Both the position numbers and the translations under genes were made by a program. Of a stretch of 24,303 bases of DNA, positions 14,710-23,034 are shown piece by piece. The stretch is from the NCBI GenBank assembly GCA_030690245.1, contig JAUYGW010000181.1:1-24303 (forward strand), in the 5' to 3' direction. This DNA is from Gallionella sp. (GTDB lineage: Bacteria; Pseudomonadota; Gammaproteobacteria; Burkholderiales; Gallionellaceae). The first letter of the stretch is position 1. Each line of letters starts with the position of its first letter. The notes under the pieces were generated by a model. The model was not told the origin of the DNA and did not search any database. It saw nothing but the letters and a program-made list of their open reading frames with translations.

Positions 14710-16302
14710 CTACTTTGCCTCCTGCTCGCGGAGTAGTTTCGGCGCCGTCAGATCCGCCGCGCCGCTCAGGCGCATCATGGTCTGAGGTCCGACGGTGCCG
14801 TCGGGGGTGAGCCCCCGGGCGAGCTGGAACTGTTTGACCTGACGCACCATGGCCTCATCGAACACCGGGTCTTTGGCGGCTTCCGCCGTCTTGCCGTGGA
14901 GCTGCGCGAGTTGCCCGCTCAGCCATTCCACATCCGGCCCGCGTTCGCCCGGCCGGATCTTCTTGCGCGCAACCGGCGGCATGCGCCACAGCAGGGTGTA
15001 GTGCCCCGACCATTGTTCTGCAAGGGCGCCAAGGGCGACCGTTATGCTTTCGGTGCCGACGGCAAAGGTGGCGGATTGATCGTCAAGCCGGGTCAGCGTG
15101 GCATGGAATTCCTGACCCAGGTTGTCGCGCATGAGCAGGACTGCGGGCCGGTTCAGTTGGCGCAGTTCATCCAGCCCGCCGCGCGCGGTTTGACAGCGCA
15201 AACCGATGGCTTCGGCCTGCCGGCACTCGTCCTCCCCTTGATAGTCCGCGCCCCATGTACGGAATAGCGCGGTGTAAGCCATCGCCTTGCTGCGCGAGAG
15301 CGGCTCTGCTGCCGGCCATTCCAGGGTAACCGGCAATGCCGCTGCCGGTTTGGCGGCCTCGGTTTTGACTTCAGGTTTCGGCTGAGCCGGGGGTTGCGCA
15401 ACGGGCAGATACATCGCCGCCGCCAGCGCAGCACTGGCCAGCAAGCCTGCCAGGAGAGGGCGCACCATGCTGCGTGCCGCCGGCTTGTGGAACACCTCGC
15501 GCGCCGCTTGCTTGAGGGTCGCACGATCGACCCGCTCCTTGCTTTGCACGTAGGTACCCAGCAAAGCACGGTCGCACAGCACGTTGACGATGCGGGGAAT
15601 GCCGCCGCTCAAACGGTATAGCTGCCCCATCAGCGCGGCGGGAAACAGCTGGCGCTGCGTGCCCGAAACCCCGAGGCGATGCCGCACATAGGCGGCGACT
15701 TCCTGCCGGTCCAGCGGCCCCAGGTGATAGCGCGCGATTATCCGTTGCGCGAGCTGCCGCAGTTCCGGCCGCGCCAGCATCTCCGCCAGTTCGGGCTGGC
15801 CCAGCAGGATGATCTGCAATAGTTTGCGCTGGCTGGTTTCCAGATTGGTAAGCAGACGCAATTGCTCCAGTACGTCGGCGGAGAGGTTCTGCGCCTCATC
15901 GATGATCAGCACCGTGTGCCTGCCCCTGGCATGGGCGTCGAGCAGGTAGGCATTGATGCAATCGACGTACACTTTGACGCTGGGGTTGGCGCTGTCGTTT
16001 CCTGGCGGACAGGCGATGCCGAATTCGGCACAGATGGTCGAGAGCAACTCTGCTACCGTCAGCTTGGGATTGAATATGTAGGCTACATCGCAGGATTCCG
16101 GAATCTGCTCGAGCAGACAGCGGCATATCGTGGTCTTGCCGGCCCCCACCTCGCCCGTGAGCAATACGAATCCGCCACCGCCGTTCACGCCATAGAGCAG
16201 ATGCGCGAGCGCCTCCTGGTGGCGCTGGCTCATGTAGAGATAGCGCGGGTCCGGCGCGATGGAGAACGGCGCTTCGGCGAGGCCAAAGTAACTCTGGTAC
16301 AT
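14710..16302 (-). CDS. gspA: ExeA/GspA-type AAA ATPase with peptidoglycan-binding domain
   Basis: A 530-residue inner-membrane protein of the ExeA/GspA family, which with GspB binds peptidoglycan and guides secretin assembly in type II secretion. The family start MYQSYFGLAEAPFSIAPDPR is followed by an AAA domain with Walker A GEVGAGKTT (residues 50-58) and Walker B VLIIDEAQ (about 130-137). One membrane helix lies near 283-303. A linker domain and a C-terminal peptidoglycan-binding domain follow (GERGPDVEWLSGQLAQL ... QFQLARGLTPDGTVGPQTM). A good sigma-70 promoter lies 30 bases before the ATG. Related ATPases also serve MSHA and exopolysaccharide systems, but the gspB partner favours type II secretion. 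Confidence 0.92.
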   Translation of the reverse strand: MYQSYFGLAEAPFSIAPDPRYLYMSQRHQEALAHLLYGVNGGGGFVLLTGEVGAGKTTICRCLLEQIPESCDVAYIFNPKLTVAELLSTICAEFGIACPPGNDSANPSVKVYVDCINAYLLDAHARGRHTVLIIDEAQNLSADVLEQLRLLTNLETSQRKLLQIILLGQPELAEMLARPELRQLAQRIIARYHLGPLDRQEVAAYVRHRLGVSGTQRQLFPAALMGQLYRLSGGIPRIVNVLCDRALLGTYVQSKERVDRATLKQAAREVFHKPAARSMVRPLLAGLLASAALAAAMYLPVAQPPAQPKPEVKTEAAKPAAALPVTLEWPAAEPLSRSKAMAYTALFRTWGADYQGEDECRQAEAIGLRCQTARGGLDELRQLNRPAVLLMRDNLGQEFHATLTRLDDQSATFAVGTESITVALGALAEQWSGHYTLLWRMPPVARKKIRPGERGPDVEWLSGQLAQLHGKTAEAAKDPVFDEAMVRQVKQFQLARGLTPDGTVGPQTMMRLSGAADLTAPKLLREQEAK

Positions 16303-16331
16303 GGACGGTCCGAGAGTGGGAATGTCGCTCC

Positions 16332-16359
16332 ATTATAGCGTCAAGCTCCGCACACTCAA
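16332..16359 (-). promoter_or_regulatory. Sigma-70 promoter of gspAB
   Basis: On the minus strand TTGAGT (16354-16359) and a perfect TATAAT (16332-16337) are separated by 16 bases. The predicted start is near 16325, leaving a leader of about 23 bases before the gspA ATG. No strong Shine-Dalgarno sequence is seen in that leader. Confidence 0.6.
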
Positions 16360-16510
16360 TACTCATCAACCGATCCCTATCCCGGTAAAACCTTGCTGGC
16401 AAAACCAGCAATGTAATTGGGGTGTCCAAAGCCAACAATTGGGTGGCAGGCTCCAAGCGAATAGAATACAGTCGCTAACTTGAGAATTTCACGGCTTTTT
16501 TAGTGGTGAA

Positions 16511-18211
16511 TTAATCTTCAGGGGAAGGCGGTTGCGGATGATTGATTAAAGTACGCGCGCGTTTAAGTGCGTCATTAACGTTGGCGACCACATTATCCTG
16601 GCCAATTTTTTCAAAAAAACCTGCCTGATGCATCAGGAAATACGGCTGAGTATGCGGGCCACACAGGATAAGATGTTTGTCGCGTTTACGCATCTTCTTG
16701 TATAAGTGTTCCAGTGTGTGCAAAGCGCTGGCATCCATGCTAATGACCTCGTGCATTTTCAGGATCAGCACATCCGGCTCAGCGTTGGTCTTGGCCAGGA
16801 TGGCTTCCAGCTTGTCTGCTGCGCCGAAAAACAGCGCGCCGAACACACGGTAGATCACCACGCCTTTCGGCACCGCCTTGCGCGTTAGCGTCATTTCGCC
16901 GTCATCCGCCTGTGGGGACTCTTCGGCGACACTGACATGGGTTAATTCGGTGATGCGCTTGATGAAGAAAAAGACCGCGATGAACATGCCAATTTCGACC
17001 GCCACGGTCAGACCGAAAACGACCGTGAGCAAGAAGGTCACTACCAGTACCGCGCTGTCGCTGGCCGGGTATTTTTTCAGCGTGCGGAAACCTTCCCATT
17101 CACCCATGTTGATGGCGACCACCAGCAGGATGGCCGATAGCGTGGCGAGCGGGATATGGGTGGCGAGCGGTGCGGCAACCAGCACGATGACCAGTAGGGT
17201 GAGCGCATGCACGATGCCTGCCACCGGGCTGGTGGCGCCCGCCCGCACGTTGGTCGCGGTGCGCGCGATCGCGCCGGTGGCGGGAAGGCCGCCGAAGAAC
17301 GGTGTGACGATGTTGGCGATGCCCTGCGCGACCAGCTCCTGATTCGGATCGTGCTTGTCGTCGATCATGCCGTCCGCCACGGCTGCCGAGAGCAGAGATT
17401 CGATTGCGCCAAGCAGCGCGATGGTCATTGCCGGCGCCAGCAAATGGCGCAGTGTGGCAAAAGTGAATTCCGGCGGGTCGAAGGCCGGCAGGCTCTGTGG
17501 AATGCCACCGAAGCGCGTGCCGATAGTCTCGACCGGCAGGTTGAACAGTGCGACGACAACTGTGCCGAGCACCAGCGCGATGATGGGCGAGGGCAGTTTC
17601 TGCCCCCAGGTTTTTGGGTAGAACCAGATCAGCAGCGCTGATCCAGCAGCCAGCAGCAGCGTGACAAAATTTACCGATCCCGCAGCGCGGTAAATGGTTT
17701 GCAGCTGGTGGATGAAATCTGCGGGCATCACTTCGATCCTCAGGCCGAAAAACTCTTTGACCTGGCTCAGGATGATGAGCACCGCAATGCCGCTGGTGAA
17801 GCCCATGATCAATGGGCGCGGGAAAAACTTGATAAGGTTGCCCATGCGCGCCAGCCCCATCGCCACCAGCATGACCCCCGCCATCATGGTGCAGATCAGC
17901 AGGTTGGCATAACCATACTGCATGATGATGCCGTACACGATGACGATGAACGCGCCGGTCGGCCCGCCGATCTGCACGCGCGAGCCACCGAGGGTGGAGA
18001 TGATGAAGCCTGCGATGATCGCGGTGAAGATGCCCGCTTCCGGTTTTGCGCCGGAGGCGATGGCAAAAGCAATGGCCAGAGGCAAGGCGATAACGCCGAC
18101 CGTGATGCCGGCGGTGACGTCGGTGGAGAAGCGCGCCTTGTCGTAGCCGCGCAATGCGTCGATCAGGCGCGGGCGGAAATATTGCGAGAACTTCAGCAAT
18201 AAATTGCTCAT
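16511..18211 (-). CDS. SulP-family anion transporter with STAS domain
   Basis: An inner-membrane anion transporter of the SulP/SLC26 family, 566 residues. It starts with a short cytosolic piece, then FSTDVTAGITVGVIALPLAI, the SulP entry signature. The core continues through GGSRVQIGGPTGAFIVIV and the conserved FFGGLPATGAIARTATNVRA, about 12-14 membrane spans. The cytosolic STAS domain (about 430-550) includes GVVIYRVFGALFFGAADKLE and LKMHEVISMDASALHTLEHL. Sulfate, bicarbonate, or dicarboxylate could be the substrate; no carbonic anhydrase or sulfur-assimilation gene is adjacent to decide. It lies 57 bases downstream of the heme A synthase gene on the same strand. The ribosome site is weak: a GGAGG is 15 or more bases from the ATG. 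Confidence 0.93.
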   Translation of the reverse strand: MSNLLLKFSQYFRPRLIDALRGYDKARFSTDVTAGITVGVIALPLAIAFAIASGAKPEAGIFTAIIAGFIISTLGGSRVQIGGPTGAFIVIVYGIIMQYGYANLLICTMMAGVMLVAMGLARMGNLIKFFPRPLIMGFTSGIAVLIILSQVKEFFGLRIEVMPADFIHQLQTIYRAAGSVNFVTLLLAAGSALLIWFYPKTWGQKLPSPIIALVLGTVVVALFNLPVETIGTRFGGIPQSLPAFDPPEFTFATLRHLLAPAMTIALLGAIESLLSAAVADGMIDDKHDPNQELVAQGIANIVTPFFGGLPATGAIARTATNVRAGATSPVAGIVHALTLLVIVLVAAPLATHIPLATLSAILLVVAINMGEWEGFRTLKKYPASDSAVLVVTFLLTVVFGLTVAVEIGMFIAVFFFIKRITELTHVSVAEESPQADDGEMTLTRKAVPKGVVIYRVFGALFFGAADKLEAILAKTNAEPDVLILKMHEVISMDASALHTLEHLYKKMRKRDKHLILCGPHTQPYFLMHQAGFFEKIGQDNVVANVNDALKRARTLINHPQPPSPED

Positions 18212-18268
18212 ACGGGCTGTGTCAGCACCTCCGCTGGTTGGATAGGCATTCCGGGTCGGAGGTCTACG

Positions 18269-19342
18269 TCAGGGTTGGAGGCTGGCGAGCCGGATTTTGT
18301 AGTTCAGCATGGCCAGCAACAGCACGAGAAGCGCCGCGCCGCCGTTGTGGATCACCGCCAGCGCCAGCGGGAAATCCAGATAGACCGTCAGGACGCCGGT
18401 CGCGAATTGCAGCGCGATCGCCATCAGCAACCAGCGCGCGGTCTTGTGCAGACCGTCGATTCTGCGGGCTTTCAGCGCCACCCACACAACCAGCGCGATC
18501 ACTGCAAAGGCGAAGACGCGATGCACCCAATGGATCGAGGTCAATGCCGCGAACGGCAGAAATTCGCCGCCGGCGGTCATGCCCAGGTCGCGCCACAGCG
18601 AAAAGCCGTGCGTGAAGTCCATAGGCGGCAGCAGCATGCCCTGGCACAGCGGGAAATCGGTGCAGGCCAGTGCCGCATAATTGCTGCTGACCCAGCCGCC
18701 GAGCGCGATCTGTATCGTCAGCAGCAGTGCCGCCAGCACCGCCGGCAGGCGCAGCGCGTTCGCCGCTGGCGACACCGGCGCATGTTCGGTCTGACGCGCG
18801 CCGAGCCAGGCCAGAAGCGCCAGCAAGGCCATGCCCAGCAACAGGTGGATGGACACGATGATCGGTTGCAGTTTCATCGTCACCGTCCATGCGCCGAAAG
18901 CGCCTTGCAGGCAGACGAACCCGAATAGCAGCGTCGGAAACAACGGCGAAAACCGGGCTTCCCTGTGTTGCCGCCATTTGCGCCATGCGATCACCATGGT
19001 CGAGATGATCAGCACACCGATCGCCATCGCCAAGTAGCGGTGGATCATCTCGATCCATGCCTTCATAACCGTCACCGGCCCGGTCGGCATCGCGGCTTCG
19101 GCGGCGCTGATGTCCGCATGCGCCCGCATCGGGTCGGCCTGCCCGTAGCAGCCCGGCCAATCCGGACAGCCGAGGCCGGAATCGGTCAGCCGGGTGAAGG
19201 CGCCGAACATGATCAGGTCGAACGTCAGGAACAGGGTGATCCATACCAGTTTGCGGTATTTGTCCGGGTTGTCGGATACCCAGACGATGGACAGCGGCAG
19301 CATGGCCGCGATCATTCCGATGATGGCAAGCTGAATCAGCAT
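18269..19342 (-). CDS. ctaA: Heme A synthase (COX15/CtaA family)
   Basis: An inner-membrane enzyme that oxidises the C8 methyl of heme O to give heme A for aa3-type cytochrome oxidases. The 357-residue, eight-span protein shows the family marks FDLIMFGAFTRLTDSGLGCP then DWPGCYGQ, and a second cysteine pair in CTDFPLCQG. Four conserved histidine positions lie in EMIHRYLAMAIG, SIHLLLGM, SIHWVHRVFAFAV and AVIHNGGAALL. The ATG has AGGAG 9 bases upstream. In many relatives this gene lies with SURF1, ctaB and cytochrome oxidase genes; here none of them is next to it within the window. Confidence 0.94.
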   Translation of the reverse strand: MLIQLAIIGMIAAMLPLSIVWVSDNPDKYRKLVWITLFLTFDLIMFGAFTRLTDSGLGCPDWPGCYGQADPMRAHADISAAEAAMPTGPVTVMKAWIEMIHRYLAMAIGVLIISTMVIAWRKWRQHREARFSPLFPTLLFGFVCLQGAFGAWTVTMKLQPIIVSIHLLLGMALLALLAWLGARQTEHAPVSPAANALRLPAVLAALLLTIQIALGGWVSSNYAALACTDFPLCQGMLLPPMDFTHGFSLWRDLGMTAGGEFLPFAALTSIHWVHRVFAFAVIALVVWVALKARRIDGLHKTARWLLMAIALQFATGVLTVYLDFPLALAVIHNGGAALLVLLLAMLNYKIRLASLQP

Positions 19343-19442
19343 GATGGGCGCTCCTGATGCGGCGAGTTAACCCGCCCGAAGGAGGCGCTGGCGCATAAAT
19401 TACTCGACAGTTTCATAAGGCAGGCAAATTCCGTTACTGATC

Positions 19443-19519
19443 TGGTGCGCTCGGCGGGAGTCGAACCCACGACCCTTGGCTTCGGAAACCAATACTCTAT
19501 CCAGCTGAGCTACGAGCGC
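19443..19519 (-). tRNA. tRNA-Arg (anticodon CCG)
   Basis: Read on the minus strand, acceptor GCGCTCG pairs with CGAGCGC, followed by discriminator A and an encoded CCA. The D arm is GCTCAGCTGGATAGAGT. The anticodon stem TTGGT/GCCAA encloses TTCCGAA, so the anticodon is CCG and the tRNA reads CGG. The T arm contains GGTTCGACTCC. The gene stands alone between the heme A synthase and the divergent tag gene. Confidence 0.97.
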
Positions 19520-19535
19520 ATTTTGTAAGGTGCGC

Positions 19536-19564
19536 AGCATAACGTTTTTTGGCCGGCCCGTCCA
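19536..19564 (-). promoter_or_regulatory. Candidate promoter of tRNA-Arg
   Basis: On the minus strand TGGACG (19559-19564) and TATGCT (19536-19541) are 17 bases apart, each matching consensus at four of six positions. The following GCGCACC is a GC-rich discriminator, as at tRNA-Gly. The predicted start is about 10 bases before the mature 5' end. Confidence 0.45.
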
Positions 19565-19665
19565 TGCAGCCGCCCCGTTCTTTGTGGCATGGCAGGGGGT
19601 AATGTGCGCGGCAATGCGGCGCAAAAGTGTTATCTTGTGCGCCTCTAAAATACCAGGCTGTCCAT

Positions 19666-20259
19666 ATGCCCTTTTCCAGACCGGCATCCTTGAATAAACC
19701 GCGTTGCGCCTGGACGGGCAGCGATGCGCTGTATCAAACCTATCACGACCTCGAATGGGGTGTGCCGCTGCACGACGACCGGCGCCTGTTCGAATTCCTG
19801 ATCCTGGAAGGCGCACAGGCGGGCCTGAGCTGGATCACCATTTTGCGCAAGCGCGAAAATTACCGCGCCGCCTTCGATGATTTCGACGCGGAGTGCATTG
19901 CCCGCTATGGCGCGAATAAAATAGAATCGCTACTGCAGGATACGGGTATCGTGCGCAATCGCTTGAAACTGGAGGCCGCCGTCGTCAACGCGCAAAAATT
20001 CCTGGAGGTGCAGGAAGCGTCGGGCAGTTTCGATGCGTTTCTCTGGCAGTTCGTCGATGGCAAGCCCAGGCAGAATGCCTGGCGCAGGCTCGCCGATGTG
20101 CCGGCCAGCGCGCCCGAGTCCGACGCGATGAGCCGGGAATTGAAGCGGCGCGGCTTCAAGTTCGCCGGCACGACGATTTGCTACGCGCTGATGCAGGCGA
20201 CCGGCATGGTCAACGACCATGTCACGAATTGTTTCCGGTATAAAGAATTGCAAAGATGA
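19666..20259 (+). CDS. tag: DNA-3-methyladenine glycosylase I
   Basis: A cytosolic base-excision repair enzyme that removes 3-methyladenine from alkylated DNA. The 197-residue protein has all four zinc-snap residues expected from E. coli Tag: Cys in RCAWTGSD, His in TYHDLEWG, and His and Cys in VNDHVTNCF. The catalytic core contains FEFLILEGAQAGLSWITILR. I choose the ATG at 19666, which gives a length close to the usual 187; a GTG at 19627 is in frame but would add an unlikely leader. The gene stands alone, ending 143 bases before dapF with a repeat element between. Confidence 0.95.
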   Translation: MPFSRPASLNKPRCAWTGSDALYQTYHDLEWGVPLHDDRRLFEFLILEGAQAGLSWITILRKRENYRAAFDDFDAECIARYGANKIESLLQDTGIVRNRLKLEAAVVNAQKFLEVQEASGSFDAFLWQFVDGKPRQNAWRRLADVPASAPESDAMSRELKRRGFKFAGTTICYALMQATGMVNDHVTNCFRYKELQR

Positions 20260-20277
20260 ACCTGGAAAACATAATTG

Positions 20278-20386
20278 AGCCACGGATGAACAACGGCTTG
20301 CACCAGCTTTTCTGTACTTTTCGGGTGAAAGGCCAACTTTCATAATGCGATTTTTTATCCGTGTTTATCCGTGCAAATCCGTAGCT
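20278..20386. repeat. Inverted-repeat element between tag and dapF
   Basis: The left end AGCCACGGAT (20278-20287) and right end ATCCGTAGCT (20377-20386) are inverted copies matching at 9 of 10 positions. The right side carries three ATCCGT units (ttATCCGTgttt, ATCCGTgcaa, ATCCGTag). It resembles the dispersed 'atccgtgtttatccgtg' repeats of Proteobacteria (remembered). It ends 16 bases before the dapF ATG, so it forms most of the dapF leader or promoter region. Confidence 0.7.
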
Positions 20387-20402
20387 AACTGAGGTCTTTT
20401 AG

Positions 20403-21233
20403 ATGAATTTAAAGTTCACCAAAATGCACGGCGCCGGCAACGATTTCGTGGTGCTGGACGGGGTGCTCCAGAAAATCGAGTTGTCGCCGGAACAGTTGCG
20501 CCTGCTTGCCGACCGCCATTTCGGCGTGGGCTGCGACCAGATCCTGTTGGTCGAGAAGGCGCAGCGCGCCGAGGCCGATTTCCGCTACCGCATCTTCAAC
20601 GCGGACGGCGGCGAGGTGGAGCAATGCGGTAACGGCGCGCGCTGTTTCGTGCGTTTCGTGCATGACCAGAAACTCACGCACAAGCGCGAAATCGTCGTGG
20701 AAACCAGGAGCGGGTTGATTACGCCGCGCCTCGAGGACGACGGGCGCGTGACGGTGAATATGGGCGCGCCGATTTTCGATGCGGCGCTTATCCCGTTCGA
20801 CGGCGGCAGCGGCGTGGCGAGCGAGCCGCTGGATGTGGACGGCGAAATGATCGAAATCAGCGCGCTGTCGATGGGCAATCCGCACGCGGTGCAGGTGGTG
20901 GCGGATGTCGAACGTGCGCCGGTGGAAAAACTGGGGCCGCTCATCGAGCGCCATCTGCGCTTCCCCAAGCGCGTCAACGCCGGTTTCATGCAGGTCATGG
21001 ACCGCAGCCATATCCGGCTGCGTGTGTTTGAGCGCGGCACGGGCGAGACCCTGTCGTGCGGCACCGGAGCCTGCGCGGCAGTGGTCGCGGGTATCAGGCG
21101 CGGCCTGCTGGACAGTACGGTAAATGTCGCGACACATGGCGGCGTACTGGTCATCACATGGGCCGGAGAGGGGCAGCCGGTGTTGATGACCGGCCCGGCG
21201 ATTACGGTATTTGCAGGCGAAATCAATTTATAG
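20403..21233 (+). CDS. dapF: Diaminopimelate epimerase
   Basis: A cytosolic enzyme that converts LL- to meso-diaminopimelate, the direct precursor of lysine and of peptidoglycan cross-links. The 276-residue length matches the family. The two catalytic cysteines are C75 in [17 protein letters not shown] and C219 in [15 protein letters not shown]. The opening [16 protein letters not shown] and the segment [13 protein letters not shown] are also diagnostic. GAGG lies about 8 bases before the ATG. It leads the dapF-DUF484-xerC cluster, with 6 bases to the next gene. Confidence 0.97.
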   Translation: MNLKFTKMHGAGNDFVVLDGVLQKIELSPEQLRLLADRHFGVGCDQILLVEKAQRAEADFRYRIFNADGGEVEQCGNGARCFVRFVHDQKLTHKREIVVETRSGLITPRLEDDGRVTVNMGAPIFDAALIPFDGGSGVASEPLDVDGEMIEISALSMGNPHAVQVVADVERAPVEKLGPLIERHLRFPKRVNAGFMQVMDRSHIRLRVFERGTGETLSCGTGACAAVVAGIRRGLLDSTVNVATHGGVLVITWAGEGQPVLMTGPAITVFAGEINL

Positions 21234-21239
21234 GGAGCC

Positions 21240-21872
21240 ATGATGAGAGCTGAAGACGTCGCACAATATTTGCAGGACAACCCGCAATTCTTCGAGGGGC
21301 ATCTCGAGACGCTGGCGCAAATCGCTTTGCCGCACCCGCACGGCGGGCGCACCATCTCGTTGAGCGAGCGGCAACTGCTCGCGCTGCGCGAGAAGAACAA
21401 GGAGCTGGAAAAAAAGCTGCATGATCTGATCGAATTCGCCAAGGAGAACGATGCGTTGCAGCACAAGGTGCATGAGTTCGTCGTCGCGCTGTTTGCCGCG
21501 CGCGACCTGGACACCCTGCAGGAAATGATCCCGCATCTGTTGCGCGAAATTTTTGCGATACCGCATACCGCGTTGCGACTGTGGCAGGCCAACCCGCCCA
21601 GCGCGGAGGTGCTGGCGTTCGCCGATGCGCAGGAAAAACCGGTCTGCCTGCATCACGCCGCGCACGACACCGCCGGCTGGTTCGGCGAAGTTGCCGCGCA
21701 ACTGCGCTCTTACGCCTATTTGCCGCTGTACGCGGGCAGCGAGACCATCGGCATGCTGGTGCTGGCCAGCGAAGACAGGCAGCGCTTCTACCCGGAGATG
21801 GGCACGGTGCTCCTGCAGCGCATCGCCGAGGCGGCAGCCAGTGCATTGCACCCCCATATTTCGCAGACATGA
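21240..21872 (+). CDS. DUF484 family protein (GAF-like)
   Basis: A 210-residue cytosolic protein of the DUF484 family, which almost always sits between dapF and xerC. It opens AEDVAQYLQDNPQFFEGHLE, the family signature, then ISLSERQLLALREKNKELEK and a predicted coiled coil to about residue 80. A GAF-like domain fills the C-terminal half (LREIFAIPHTALRLWQ ... YLPLYAGSETIGMLVLASED, FYPEMGTVLLQRIAEAAASA). Its biochemical role is not known. GGGAG precedes two adjacent ATGs (21240 and 21243), and the second has the better spacing. Its stop overlaps the xerC start as ATGA. Confidence 0.93.
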   Translation: MMRAEDVAQYLQDNPQFFEGHLETLAQIALPHPHGGRTISLSERQLLALREKNKELEKKLHDLIEFAKENDALQHKVHEFVVALFAARDLDTLQEMIPHLLREIFAIPHTALRLWQANPPSAEVLAFADAQEKPVCLHHAAHDTAGWFGEVAAQLRSYAYLPLYAGSETIGMLVLASEDRQRFYPEMGTVLLQRIAEAAASALHPHISQT

Positions 21873-22801
21873 CTGATGCTGCCGCGCCTGTCCTGAGCCC
21901 AGTCGAAGGGCCTAACCAGAAATATTTGCAGGGCTACCTGGCGTGGCTGCGCAACGAGAAGCAATACTCCGCACTGACCGCCGAGAATTACGCGCGCGAC
22001 CTAGGGCATCTGTTCGAGCTGGCCGCCGCGACGCCGCTGGCCCAGCTTAAGATCCACCATATCCGCCGTTTCATCGCGCAACTGCACAGCAAGGGCTTGG
22101 GCGGGCGTTCGCTGGCGCGCATGCTGTCGGCGTGGCGTGGCTTTTTCACTTATCTGATGCGCGATCACGGCCTGGCCGACAATCCCTGCATCGGCTTGCG
22201 CGCGCCCAAGTCGCCGAAGACTTTGCCGCAAGCCCTGTCGCCCGACGAGGCGGCGCGCATGGTCGACCTGCCGGCTGATACGCCGGAGGCGACCCGCGAC
22301 AAGGCGATGTTCGAACTGTTCTATTCTTCCGGCCTGCGCCTGGCCGAACTGGTCAGTCTTGACCGTGAACCGATGCAGGCCGACATACAGGCAGGCGAAG
22401 TACGCGTCACCGGCAAGGGCAGCAAGACGCGCGTCGTGCCGCTCGGGACTTTCGCCGTCGCCGCGTTGCAGGCCTGGCTGGCGGTGCGCGATCGGCTCGC
22501 CAAAGCCGATGAACCCGCGCTGTTCGTCGGGCAGCGCGGCAGCCGCATCTCGCCGCGCGTGGTGCAGTTGCGCATGAAGCAATGGGGCATCAAACAGGGC
22601 ATCACCAGCAACGTGCACCCGCACCTGCTGCGCCATTCGTTCGCCACGCATGTGCTGCAATCCAGCGGCGACCTGCGCGCGGTGCAGGAAATGCTCGGCC
22701 ACGCCAGCATCTCCACCACGCAGGTCTACACGCACCTCGATTTCCAGTATCTCAGCAAGATTTACGACGCGGCGCACCCGCGTGCCAAGAAGAAGATTTA
22801 A
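21869..22801 (+). CDS. xerC: Tyrosine recombinase XerC
   Basis: A site-specific recombinase that with XerD resolves chromosome dimers at dif. The 310-residue protein has an N-terminal SAM-like core-binding domain (YLAWLRNEKQYSALTAENYA). The catalytic set is complete: R157 (SSGLRLAEL), K183 (VTGKGSKTR), H252 and R255 (HLLRHSFATH), H278 (LGHAS) and the nucleophile Y287 (TQVYTHL). The ATG overlaps the DUF484 stop by four bases. The frame is open further upstream, but that part only shadows DUF484. The first 15 residues include VLSPVEGP encoded by a dispersed repeat (21887-21912), making the protein about 10 residues longer than usual. Confidence 0.96.
   Translation: MTDAAAPVLSPVEGPNQKYLQGYLAWLRNEKQYSALTAENYARDLGHLFELAAATPLAQLKIHHIRRFIAQLHSKGLGGRSLARMLSAWRGFFTYLMRDHGLADNPCIGLRAPKSPKTLPQALSPDEAARMVDLPADTPEATRDKAMFELFYSSGLRLAELVSLDREPMQADIQAGEVRVTGKGSKTRVVPLGTFAVAALQAWLAVRDRLAKADEPALFVGQRGSRISPRVVQLRMKQWGIKQGITSNVHPHLLRHSFATHVLQSSGDLRAVQEMLGHASISTTQVYTHLDFQYLSKIYDAAHPRAKKKI
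21887..21912. repeat. Short dispersed repeat in the xerC 5' end
   Basis: The 26 bases starting CCTGTCCTGAGCCCAGTCG and ending AAGGGCC match the common 'cttcgac-gggctcaggacagg' repeat in inverse orientation (remembered). They are translated in frame as PVLSPVEGP. Confidence 0.6.
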
Positions 22802-22860
22802 GAAAAAAATACCAAAGAGAAAACATGACCAGCCAGAAACCCAAACAACCCTCCACACCA

Positions 22861-22935
22861 CCCTCATCCCAACCTTCTCCCAAAGGGAGAAGAAGCGATC
22901 CCCTCTCCCCGCTGGGAGAGGGCTAGGGTGAGGGA
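22861..22935. repeat. Double-hairpin repeat between convergent xerC and trpS
   Basis: Two perfect stems lie in series: CTTCTCCC/GGGAGAAG (22874-22892, loop AAA) and CCCTCTCCC/GGGAGAGGG (22901-22922, loop CGCT). Outer flanks CCCTCATCCCAACC and GGCTAGGGTGAGGG can pair too. It is the same family as the thiS-thiG hairpin. Placed between two converging genes it could serve both as a terminator or mRNA end block; no T-run is present. Confidence 0.75.
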
Positions 22936-23034
22936 ACCCCTGCGTCTCATGGTTCTCAAGCGACAATCGAAAGGCCCTAGGAAACAGGGTGGTCTGCCTC
23001 TACGATGAAGAGGGCAAATGGCCCTGCCGCTTCG

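Noticed and set aside
16470..16510. Possible terminator after the SulP gene
   Set aside because: Only a 5-bp TTCAC/GTGAA stem is found, and the A-run lies in the loop rather than a T-run after a stem.
18264..19244. 326-codon minus-strand ORF overlapping the heme A synthase gene
   Set aside because: The other frame (18269-19342) encodes all COX15 motifs; this one is its shadow.
21581..21868. Longer xerC starting inside the DUF484 gene
   Set aside because: The extra 96 residues are a second frame of DUF484 and match no recombinase; the ATGA overlap at 21869 is the natural start.
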